DNA of 11,934 bases, from the NCBI GenBank assembly GCA_016210285.1, contig JACQUN010000029.1, positions 1 through 11,934 of the forward strand, given 5' to 3'. This document shows, piece by piece, positions 6,707-11,934 of this stretch (position 1 is the stretch's first letter; every line of letters begins with the position of its first letter). The DNA comes from Chloroflexota bacterium (lineage in GTDB: Bacteria; Chloroflexota; Dehalococcoidia; UBA1127; JACQUN01). Below the pieces are notes generated by a model. That model had not been told where the DNA came from. It did no database searches and worked only from the letters and a program-made list of their open reading frames with translations. The position numbers and the translations under genes were made by a program.

Positions 6707-7316
6707 GCTGCTCACTCCTCTGGTAGAGGCTGTGGTATTGAATGTACTCTGCCACGGCGCGGGGTACAAAGTATCGGATAGACCGGCCCTCAGCAACCCG
6801 GCGGCGGATCTCCGTGCCGCTTATGCCAATGAGGGGGCAAGGAAGGATGAGGACCCGGCGGGAGGCCCCGGGCAGCAGCTCCTCCAGCGAGCTGGGGGCA
6901 AACCTCCGCGAGCCTGGGCGGGCTACCGCCACCAGCGTGGACGCCCTCAAGATGCCGGCTGGCTCGTGCCACCGGTGGAGGTCGTGTAGTGCGTCCAGAC
7001 CAAGGATGAAGTAGATGTCAGCCGCCTCCTCATACTCCCGCCGCAAAGCTGCCAGGGTATCTATCGTGTAGGAAGGGCCAGGATGGTCTACCTCCACGGA
7101 CGACACTGCAAAGAAGGGGTTGTCCTGCACTGCAAGGCGCACCATGGCCAGGCGATGAACCCCCGGGGATATAGCCCGACCCTCTTTTAGCCAGGGCTGC
7201 CCCGCAGGGATGAAGAGAACCCGCTGGAGGCTGAGATGTACCCTGGCCTCCTCCGCGATGATAAGGTGGCCCAGGTGCACAGGGTCGAAGGTGCCACCCA
7301 GGATGCCCAGCCTCAC
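6675..7316 (-). CDS. nadD: nicotinate-nucleotide adenylyltransferase NadD
   Basis: Adenylates nicotinate mononucleotide to deamido-NAD in NAD synthesis. The protein has 213 residues. The nucleotidyltransferase motif GGTFDPVHLGH is at 7-17, PSYTIDTL at 81-88 and ISGTEIRRRV at 165-174 (the ISSTxIR-type motif with Ser to Gly). The start is GTG at 7316; it gives exactly the expected MRLGILGGTFDP N-terminus. The last residues (about 201-213, polar and not conserved in type) run into pyrE, giving a 32-base overlap. It follows obgE by 46 bases; obgE-nadD adjacency is common in bacteria. Confidence 0.95.
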   Translation of the reverse strand: MRLGILGGTFDPVHLGHLIIAEEARVHLSLQRVLFIPAGQPWLKEGRAISPGVHRLAMVRLAVQDNPFFAVSSVEVDHPGPSYTIDTLAALRREYEEAADIYFILGLDALHDLHRWHEPAGILRASTLVAVARPGSRRFAPSSLEELLPGASRRVLILPCPLIGISGTEIRRRVAEGRSIRYFVPRAVAEYIQYHSLYQRSEQHERGAARADS

Positions 7317-7336
7317 CGCGACACCCCCGCATGCCA

Positions 7337-7363
7337 GGATGCTGCAGATTCCATCTGCAATCC
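7337..7363 (-). repeat. hairpin just after the obgE stop codon
   Basis: TGCAGAT (7343-7349) and ATCTGCA (7353-7359) form a perfect 7-bp stem with a 3-base loop. It is extended by GGAT/ATCC (7337-7340 and 7360-7363) across a 2-base bulge. It starts at the last base of the obgE stop and lies in the 46-base obgE-nadD gap. No T-run follows on the minus strand, so full termination is unlikely; it may stabilise the upstream RNA or tune expression of nadD. Confidence 0.55.
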
Positions 7364-8634
7364 TACCCCCAGTTCAGCTCCTTCTTGCCAATGCGCACGG
7401 TATCTCCTACCTGGATGCCCTGGGCCAGCAGGGCTCTCACCACGCCCAGACGCTCCAGTTCCTTCCACAGTTGCGCTACCACGCGCCAGTCATCCAGGCG
7501 GGCAGGAGCAGCCAGGCGCTCAGCCTGAGGCCATTGTACTATAAAGACATGCTCACCCTCCCGTCGCACGATGCGAGGAGGGTGAGGTCGTGGTGGGACA
7601 ATGACCGAGGGAAGACTGGGGCTTTTCTCGCCTTCCTGCGCTTTCAGAGTGGAGAGCAGCTCCAGCAGCTTGCCCAGCAGAGCAGAAACCCCCTCCCCTG
7701 TGGCTGCGGAGATGAAGAGGATTGGCCAGCGCACGGAGGACAAGACCTGGTGAATCTCTCTCTGCTGCTGACTTACCTCTGGAAGGTCTACCTTGTTCAC
7801 CACCACGACCTGTGGCTTGCCTGCTAGTTCCGGGCCAAAGTAAACGAGCTCCCGTAGCACCATCTCGTAGTCTCCCACGGGGCTTTGCGACGTCCCATCT
7901 ATGAGATGCAGCAGGAGCCGGGTCCGCTCGGCGTGTCTGAGAAACTCTAGCCCTAACCCGGCCCCTTTATGGGCACCCTCTATAAGCCCGGGGATCTCCA
8001 CCATGACGAAGCTCGATTCCCCAAAATCCACGACTCCCAGCACCGGCTCTGTCGTCGTAAATGGGTAATCTGCTATCTTGGGCTGCGCCGCCGATACCCT
8101 GGCAAGCAGGCTTGATTTTCCTGCATTGGGCACCCCAATGATGCCGACGTCTGCCAGGAGCTTGACCTCCAGACGCAGCCATGCCTCCTCCCCCTTCTCT
8201 CCCTCCTCCATAAGGAGCGGCTCCTGGTTCACTGGACTGACAAAGGAGGTGTTTCCCCTGCCTCCCACTCCCCCCTTTGCAACCAGTACGCGCTGCCCAC
8301 TTACCGCAAGGTCTGCCAGCCTCTCCCACTGCCCACTCGATCCACGCGCATAAATGATAGTTCCCACAGGCACTTGCACCACCAGGTCCTTACCATCCCC
8401 CCCCTCTTTTTTCACACCCCTGCCACGCCCCCCAGCCACAGCACGAAACCGCTGCCTGGTGCGTGTGTGTACAAGCGTTGTCTCTCCAGGAACAGCCTCC
8501 AGGAACACACTACCTCCTCTGCCACCACCTCCTCCATCAGGACCGCCGCGTGGTACATACTTCTCACGCCTGAAGCTCCGGCAGCCATCTCCCCCATTAC
8601 CAGCCTGTACATGGATCTCTGCTATATCAATCAT
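7363..8634 (-). CDS. obgE: GTPase ObgE/CgtA
   Basis: A 423-residue Obg GTPase, which acts in late 50S subunit assembly and stress control. Three domains are visible. The glycine-rich Obg fold covers about 1-158 (GGDGCRSFRREK near 14-25, then GGPDGGGGGRGG at 30-41). The G domain carries GVPNAGKSS (167-175), PFTTTEP (191-197), EIPGLIEGAHKG (213-224), NKVD (280-283) and SAATGEG (309-315). The C-terminal OCT domain, about 350-420, is found in only some Obg proteins. The ATG at 8634 has no convincing ribosome binding site; a possible -10 box lies 7 bases upstream, which would give a leaderless transcript. It lies directly beside the DnaA-box region. Confidence 0.97.
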   Translation of the reverse strand: MIDIAEIHVQAGNGGDGCRSFRREKYVPRGGPDGGGGGRGGSVFLEAVPGETTLVHTRTRQRFRAVAGGRGRGVKKEGGDGKDLVVQVPVGTIIYARGSSGQWERLADLAVSGQRVLVAKGGVGGRGNTSFVSPVNQEPLLMEEGEKGEEAWLRLEVKLLADVGIIGVPNAGKSSLLARVSAAQPKIADYPFTTTEPVLGVVDFGESSFVMVEIPGLIEGAHKGAGLGLEFLRHAERTRLLLHLIDGTSQSPVGDYEMVLRELVYFGPELAGKPQVVVVNKVDLPEVSQQQREIHQVLSSVRWPILFISAATGEGVSALLGKLLELLSTLKAQEGEKSPSLPSVIVPPRPHPPRIVRREGEHVFIVQWPQAERLAAPARLDDWRVVAQLWKELERLGVVRALLAQGIQVGDTVRIGKKELNWG

Positions 8635-8640
8635 CTCATC

Positions 8641-8646
8641 ATAGTA
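8641..8646 (-). promoter_or_regulatory. possible extended -10 box for obgE
   Basis: The minus strand reads TGCTACTATG. TACTAT matches TATAAT at four of six positions and is preceded by TG one base away (an extended -10). A start about seven bases downstream would fall at the obgE ATG itself, matching the lack of a Shine-Dalgarno sequence. No good -35 box is seen. The call is tentative. Confidence 0.3.
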
Positions 8647-8665
8647 GCAGTAAGAGGGTGGAAAG

Positions 8666-8707
8666 TGGGGATAGACTCATGGGCTAGCTTTGGATATGTG
8701 TGGATAT
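8666..8707 (-). promoter_or_regulatory. weak inverted DnaA-box-like sequences
   Basis: TGTGGATAT at 8699-8707 has one mismatch to TGTGGATAA. TTTGGATAT at 8689-8697 and TGGGGATAG at 8666-8674 have two each. TGGATATG occurs twice, ten bases apart (8691-8698 and 8701-8708). They are in the opposite orientation to the three strong boxes and could be low-affinity sites. Confidence 0.4.
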
Positions 8708-8757
8708 GGTAGGACCAGGATGGGGAAAACGCCTGGCAGCGGGGGGGAGAAGTGTTG

Positions 8758-8782
8758 AGGACAGGATGTAGGACACTGTCCT
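8758..8782. repeat. AGGACA/TGTCCT palindrome in the origin region
   Basis: AGGACA occurs at 8758-8763 and again at 8770-8775, and TGTCCT at 8777-8782. On the minus strand this gives AGGACAG...CTGTCCT (7-bp stem, 11-base loop) or the 13-base odd palindrome AGGACA-C-TGTCCT. It lies just past the DnaA boxes on the obgE side. It could form a hairpin downstream of dnaA, but no T-run follows, so I do not call it a terminator. Confidence 0.5.
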
Positions 8783-8791
8783 GGGGCAAGG

Positions 8792-8841
8792 TTATCCACG
8801 GGGGGAGCCAGTTATCCACAAAACCACTGTGGTTATCCACG
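8792..8841 (+). promoter_or_regulatory. three phased DnaA boxes
   Basis: TTATCCACG at 8792-8800, TTATCCACA (perfect consensus) at 8812-8820 and TTATCCACG at 8833-8841, all in the same orientation. The start-to-start distances are 20 and 21 bases, about two helical turns, which would put bound DnaA molecules on one face of the DNA. The last box ends 4 bases from the dnaA stop codon. Confidence 0.9.
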
Positions 8842-8844
8842 CTG

Positions 8845-10239
8845 TTATGTCTGTGTTGGCAGTGAGCCACCGATCTTACTGCCCTCGCCGGTATTCTGCA
8901 GCCGCTCTTTCAGGCTGAGGATATCATTCCGTAAGGAGGTGTCGAGGTTCATCTGGAACTGGATCTTCTTGCAGGCATGCATGACAGTGCTGTGATCCTT
9001 CCCGCCCAGGAGGCGGCCAATGTCAGTGAGAGGGCGATGCGCCTCCTCGCGCAGCAGGTACATGGCAACCTGGCGCGCTAACGCCGTTTGCTTATCGCGC
9101 CTGCGGCCCAGGAGCACCTCCCGCGGGATGTCGTAGTGATGCGCCACTGCGGCTATGATAGCGTCTGGCAAGGGTGGCTTGTGCGCTCGAGGGTTTACCA
9201 GGTCGGCCAGGGCTAGGGCAGCCAGGTCCAGGGTGATAGGGCGCTGGGTGAGTTGGGCAAAAGCCACGACTCGGTTGAGCTTCCCCTCCAACTCGCGGAT
9301 ACTCCGCTGAACAGGCCGGCCGATGTACTCCTGCACCTCCTGGGGGACTGTGGCATGGAGGAGGTCGGCCTTTGCTCGGAGGATGGCGAGCCGGGTTTCA
9401 AGGTCTGGGGGCTGGATGTCGGCGATGAGGCCCCACTCAAAGCGAGAACGCAGGCGGTCCTCCAACAGGGTGAGGGACTTGGGAGGACGGTCGCTGGTGA
9501 TGACAATCTGGTGGTTGGCATTGTGGAGCTCGTTGAACGTGTGGAAAAAGCCTTCCTGGGTCTGCTCCTTGCCAATAAGAAACTGAATGTCATCTATCAG
9601 AAGCATCTCCACGCTACGGTAGTGCTGCCTGAACTCGTCAGTCCTGTTCTGTCGGATGGCGGCAATGAACTCGTTGGTGAACTGCTCGGTGCTGGCGTAG
9701 GCCATCGTCAGGCCCTTCTCCACGGCACGGTGGCCGATGGCATGCAGAAGGTGCGTCTTTCCCAGGCCAACCCCGGCGTACAGAAACAGGGGATTGGGGC
9801 TATCACGATGGCCGGGCCTCTCCGCTGCGGCCACTGCGGCAGCGTGGGCCATCTCGTTGGACCTCCCCACGATGAAGGAGGAGAAGGTGTACCTTGGGTT
9901 GAGAGGGCTATGGTGAGGTGTCTCGCGCGGGGTAGGTGGCGGGGCCGAAGCCTGCTCCTCTGATGCGCTCTGCTGGTCCCCGTCGGCGGAGATCGCCTCG
10001 AAGCGGAGCTCAACGCTCCGCTTCATCAGGCGCTCTGCGGTCTTCTGAATCAGCGTGTACATCCGTTTCTCGAGGTACTCAGCCACCAGCGGCTTCGGCG
10101 TCCCCACCACAAGGCAGTCCGCCTCCAGTGCCAACCCCACGGTGTCTTTGAGGATGGCATTGAAGCTGCTTCGATTGACCTGAACTTGCAACTCACCCAG
10201 AATAGCTTCCCATAGCCGGCGAGGGTTGGTCATCACCAT
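8845..10239 (-). CDS. dnaA: chromosomal replication initiator DnaA
   Basis: A 464-residue protein that binds DnaA boxes and opens oriC. Domain I (about 1-75) begins NPRRLWEAILGELQ; a short, polar, proline-containing linker follows (about 78-115). The AAA+ domain starts at YTFSSFIVGRSNEMA and carries Walker A AGVGLGKTHL (155-164; the usual first Gly is Ala), Walker B LLIDDIQF (213-220), sensor 1 VITSDRPP (246-253) and the arginine-finger segment RSRFEWG. The C-terminal DNA-binding domain has GGKDHSTVMHACKKI (412-426), the DnaA-box recognition signature. The start is ATG 10239 or 10233, with AGGAGTGAGG upstream; the open frame continues to 10410 but looks non-coding. The three DnaA boxes lie directly past its stop. 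Confidence 0.97.
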   Translation of the reverse strand: MVMTNPRRLWEAILGELQVQVNRSSFNAILKDTVGLALEADCLVVGTPKPLVAEYLEKRMYTLIQKTAERLMKRSVELRFEAISADGDQQSASEEQASAPPPTPRETPHHSPLNPRYTFSSFIVGRSNEMAHAAAVAAAERPGHRDSPNPLFLYAGVGLGKTHLLHAIGHRAVEKGLTMAYASTEQFTNEFIAAIRQNRTDEFRQHYRSVEMLLIDDIQFLIGKEQTQEGFFHTFNELHNANHQIVITSDRPPKSLTLLEDRLRSRFEWGLIADIQPPDLETRLAILRAKADLLHATVPQEVQEYIGRPVQRSIRELEGKLNRVVAFAQLTQRPITLDLAALALADLVNPRAHKPPLPDAIIAAVAHHYDIPREVLLGRRRDKQTALARQVAMYLLREEAHRPLTDIGRLLGGKDHSTVMHACKKIQFQMNLDTSLRNDILSLKERLQNTGEGSKIGGSLPTQT

Positions 10240-10277
10240 ACTTTTGCGCCTCACTCCTGTTCCACTGCGGTAGACCC

Positions 10278-10298
10278 GCTCACTTAGGAGAAGTGCGC
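10278..10298 (-). repeat. short hairpin in the dnaA leader
   Basis: CACTT (10281-10285) and AAGTG (10291-10295) pair around a 5-base loop, extended by two more pairs past one mismatch. It lies about 40 bases upstream of the dnaA start. It is small and could be chance. Confidence 0.3.
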
Positions 10299-10412
10299 CT
10301 CGGGCTCCACTGCCGGGGGCCAGTGCTCCTTCAGGCTGTGCCAGGGAATCCGTACCCATCCCCTGCCCTGGGTTGCGGTTCCACCAGCGTCGCTCCCTGG
10401 CGTTCCACACGA

Positions 10413-10473
10413 GTTGTCATGCTGAGTGCAGGGAGGAATCTGACAACGGAGACTGTTCGCTTAGCATGACAAC
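10413..10473. repeat. 61-base dispersed repeat with inverted ends
   Basis: Ends GTTGTCATGCTGAG (10413-10426) and CTTAGCATGACAAC (10460-10473) are inverted copies with one mismatch in 14. The interior has GTGCAGGGAGGAATCTGACAAC. It belongs to the same broad class as the element at 17-61 (shared GTTGTCAT, CTGAG-like block, GAATCT). No transposase is present, so it would be a non-autonomous or REP-like element. Confidence 0.7.
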
Positions 10474-10594
10474 GGCTATGCCAGGCGGCTTGTAGTGCAG
10501 AGCCCCTCTCCCCTTCGCTGCCTCGGGCACAGATAGCTACAGGTTACTTCTCGGGAACAATGCGGCCAGGTGGCGAGGAACCATGCCCCTGGTG

Positions 10595-10623
10595 GGCGGA
10601 GTCCCCTGGTCAACCAGGGAAAC
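10595..10623. repeat. fmt-flanking repeat, copy 1
   Basis: GGCGGAGTCCCCT followed by GGTCAACCAGGGAAAC. It contains a perfect 6-bp inverted repeat CCCTGG (10604-10609) / CCAGGG (10614-10619) with loop TCAA. The sequence is similar to 11674-11702 on the other side of fmt (one indel and about five mismatches). CCCCTGGT also occurs just before it, near 10587-10594. Confidence 0.55.
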
Positions 10624-10687
10624 GGTAGCAGGGGGAGCGGAGCGACGCAAGGCAGGGCGGGGGCACTTTTCCGGGGCATTTCAAGGC

Positions 10688-11653
10688 TCAACAGGGCAGC
10701 CGAGCGCCCACGAACCCCCTTTGTCCGCCCAGGAACTCCCTACAGGCAACGGGGCGCTTGCCTTCCAGGTGAAGGCGAAGGAGGCCCAGTACCCCGGCTC
10801 CGGCCACCACCGCCGCGGGGGCTGGATGGCCTCCCCTCAACGCAACTACAGTCCCGGGCGGCGGCTCCTGCCCGGCTCCTGGGATGAGGGCGGTGTCCAT
10901 CGGGAGGGGAAGTGCCTCCAACACCTTCAGGAGCTGGCCGTGCCAACGGGTGTAGGCCCCTGGCCACGGCTGGAAGGCCCGCACCTTGCGCCACAACACC
11001 TCGGCGGGCTGCTGAAAGTCCAGCAGGCCATCCTCCTTCTCCAGGAGGCGAGTTGTGGTTGCCCGGCTGTGGTCCTGGGGCACCGGCTGGATCTCCCGCC
11101 GGGCCCACTGCGGCAGCGTCTCCGCCACAAGGTGGGCGCCGATCTGGAACAAGTGCCTCGTCAGGGTCTCGGAGGTGTCCTCTGGCCGCACGGGCTCCCG
11201 CTGCTGGGCCAGGAGAGGGCCGGTGTCCATCCCCTCGTCCAGCAGGATGATGGTCATACCTGTCTCCTCGTCCCCCTCCAGGATTGTCCATACCACGGGG
11301 GATGGCCCTCGGTGCCGGGGGAGCAAGGAGGGGTGCAGGTTCAGACAGCCCAGGGGAGGGATGGCCAGGACTTCGGGGGGCAGGAGCTTCCCGTAGGCCG
11401 CCACGACGATGGCGTCAGGGGCGAGGGCCTTCAGCTCAGTGACCGCCTCAGGGCGGCGCAGGCTGCGGGGCTGGAAGACGGGCAGCCCCTTGTCCAGGGC
11501 ATACACCTTCACTGGCGGCGCCTCTGCCTGGCGACCCCGCCCGGCGGGCTTGTCTTGCTGGGTATAGACCCCTACGACCCGGTGGCCTGCCCCCAGCAGC
11601 GCCTCCAGCACAGGGACAACAAAGGCAGGGGTGCCCATAAAGATGATGCGCAT
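10688..11653 (-). CDS. fmt: methionyl-tRNA formyltransferase
   Basis: Formylates Met-tRNA(fMet) with 10-formyl-tetrahydrofolate for translation initiation. The protein has 321 residues, normal for the family. The N-terminal catalytic domain starts MRIIFMGTPAF and contains LNLHPSLLPRHRGPSPV (104-120) with Asn105 and His107, and LLDEGMDTG with Asp143; these match the Asn-His-Asp catalytic set. The C-terminal tRNA-binding domain (about 205-321) includes WRKVRAFQPWPGAYT. The ATG at 11653 has GAGGAG just upstream and a clear -10 box. def, often next to fmt, is not seen here and may be beyond the window or elsewhere. Confidence 0.97.
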   Translation of the reverse strand: MRIIFMGTPAFVVPVLEALLGAGHRVVGVYTQQDKPAGRGRQAEAPPVKVYALDKGLPVFQPRSLRRPEAVTELKALAPDAIVVAAYGKLLPPEVLAIPPLGCLNLHPSLLPRHRGPSPVVWTILEGDEETGMTIILLDEGMDTGPLLAQQREPVRPEDTSETLTRHLFQIGAHLVAETLPQWARREIQPVPQDHSRATTTRLLEKEDGLLDFQQPAEVLWRKVRAFQPWPGAYTRWHGQLLKVLEALPLPMDTALIPGAGQEPPPGTVVALRGGHPAPAAVVAGAGVLGLLRLHLEGKRPVACREFLGGQRGFVGARLPC

Positions 11654-11667
11654 GGCTCCTCGCCTCT

Positions 11668-11696
11668 ATTATAGGCGGGAGTCCCCTCGCCACCAA
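11668..11696 (-). promoter_or_regulatory. promoter of fmt
   Basis: A perfect TATAAT on the minus strand at 11673-11668, with TTGGTG at 11696-11691 exactly 17 bases upstream (three of six matches to TTGACA). Transcription would start near 11661, leaving a leader of about 8 bases that is almost only the GAGGAG ribosome binding site. The -10 box lies in the loop of CGCCT-N7-AGGCG (11661-11677). Confidence 0.7.
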
Positions 11697-11702
11697 GGGA
11701 AC
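11674..11702. repeat. fmt-flanking repeat, copy 2
   Basis: GGCGGGAGTCCCCT followed by CGCCACCAAGGGAAC, related to 10595-10623. Here the complement of its CACCAA part supplies the -35 element of the fmt promoter, so the repeat and the promoter are superimposed. Confidence 0.5.
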
Positions 11703-11813
11703 CATCGGAGATGACCCCCCTCTTCAGGGACGAGGCCCAGGCTAGAGCAGGGATGAGGGTTCCAGGAGGGCTCCCTAGTGTCCTGAGTCAGAAGAAGCAT
11801 GTATATTCCCAGC

Positions 11814-11885
11814 CGCCCTTGGACAAGCTCAGGGCGAGCGGTTTAGGGTTCTCCGTTCGTGGTGAGCTTGTCGAACCATGAACGG
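11814..11885. repeat. inverted pair of GACAAGCTCA repeats
   Basis: GGACAAGCTCAGGGCGAGCGG (11821-11841) and the reverse-oriented CCGTTCGTGGTGAGCTTGTCG (11853-11873) are copies of one repeat, together able to form a stem of about 21 bp with some mismatches around an 11-base loop. Each half is also a hairpin by itself: CGCCCT/AGGGCG in the first, CCGTTCGTGG/CCATGAACGG in the second. The style is that of dispersed bacterial palindromes (REP/BIME-like). The remainder of 11704-11934 shows no gene. Confidence 0.7.
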
Positions 11886-11934
11886 GGCTGTCCAACAGTC
11901 GCTGCATTTATTCAACGAACTAACAACTCAGGAC

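Larger units (their letters stand above)
8641..8841. other. putative replication origin (oriC) beside dnaA
   Basis: The 210-base gap between the dnaA stop and the obgE start has no coding sequence but holds three strong DnaA boxes near the dnaA end. It also has weaker, oppositely oriented box-like sequences near the obgE end and two short odd-length palindromes (AGGACA-C-TGTCCT at 8770-8782, AACCAC-T-GTGGTT at 8822-8834). Clustered DnaA boxes next to dnaA are the standard mark of bacterial oriC. A clear AT-rich unwinding segment is not obvious; the 8635-8710 side is the more AT-rich part. Confidence 0.75.
10240..10687. other. non-coding gap between fmt and dnaA
   Basis: A 448-base stretch with no credible gene. 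It contains the dnaA ribosome binding region, a leader hairpin (10278-10298), and two dispersed repeats (10413-10473 and 10595-10623). I saw no tRNA, no good terminator after fmt and no convincing -10/-35 pair for dnaA, though the dnaA promoter must lie here or upstream of fmt. A partial DnaA box (TTCCACA, 10404-10410) is too weak to call. Confidence 0.7.

Noticed and set aside
10240..10410. N-terminal extension of DnaA by 57 codons
   Set aside because: The family N-terminus begins at the NPRRLWEAIL segment; the extension is unlike DnaA, and AGGAG lies before the chosen ATG.
10402..10410. DnaA box upstream of dnaA for autoregulation
   Set aside because: Only the TTCCACA part matches; three positions differ from TTATCCACA.
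10604..10619. Terminator for fmt at CCCTGG/CCAGGG
   Set aside because: The stem is only 6 bp, there is no T-run on either strand, and it lies about 70 bases past the stop; it fits better as part of a repeat.
10583..11674. Plus-strand open frame of about 360 codons opposite fmt
   Set aside because: The composition is that of an antisense shadow, and fmt is certain.
1..11934. CRISPR array, tRNA or rRNA genes
   Set aside because: No regularly spaced repeats, and no cloverleaf or GTTCGANTCC-type arm was found; the GTTCGTGG...GTCGAACC match near 11856-11877 belongs to a palindromic repeat.

Overview
This is a GC-rich bacterial chromosomal segment in which every convincing gene lies on the minus strand. 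It carries the replication-initiator gene dnaA and next to it a cluster of DnaA boxes that looks like the chromosomal origin. The gene set (dnaA, obgE, nadD, pyrE, fmt, cytochrome c maturation genes, selA) and the protein style suggest Chloroflexota, perhaps a Dehalococcoidia-like lineage. That placement is a judgement from residue patterns and was not tested by any search.

Read in the direction of transcription (high to low coordinates): a repeat-bearing intergenic region (11654-11934) with a clear promoter for fmt; fmt (10688-11653); a 448-base non-coding stretch holding two dispersed repeats; dnaA (8845-10239); a compact origin-like region (8641-8841) with three TTATCCAC(A/G) boxes spaced 20 and 21 bases apart; then a closely packed run obgE - nadD - pyrE - ccmA - ccmB - ccmC - ccmD. 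A 91-base gap filled by a 70-base imperfect hairpin separates this from selA, which overlaps an alpha/beta hydrolase gene. Last comes a DXR-family gene and 201 bases with another dispersed repeat.

The genes serve several core jobs: translation start (fmt), replication start (dnaA), ribosome-associated GTPase function (obgE), NAD and pyrimidine synthesis (nadD, pyrE), heme handling for cytochrome c assembly (ccmABCD) and selenocysteine synthesis (selA). CcmA, B, C and D form a near-complete heme-handling module; ccmE, F, G and H are not in view.

The most unusual object is the DXR-family protein at 202-1329. It keeps the N-terminal dinucleotide-binding motif and the overall fold pattern, but nearly all residues known to bind metal or substrate in DXR are replaced. 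It looks like a DXR paralogue with lost or changed catalysis. At least three classes of dispersed palindromic repeat occur in the gaps, and one of them overlaps the fmt promoter.
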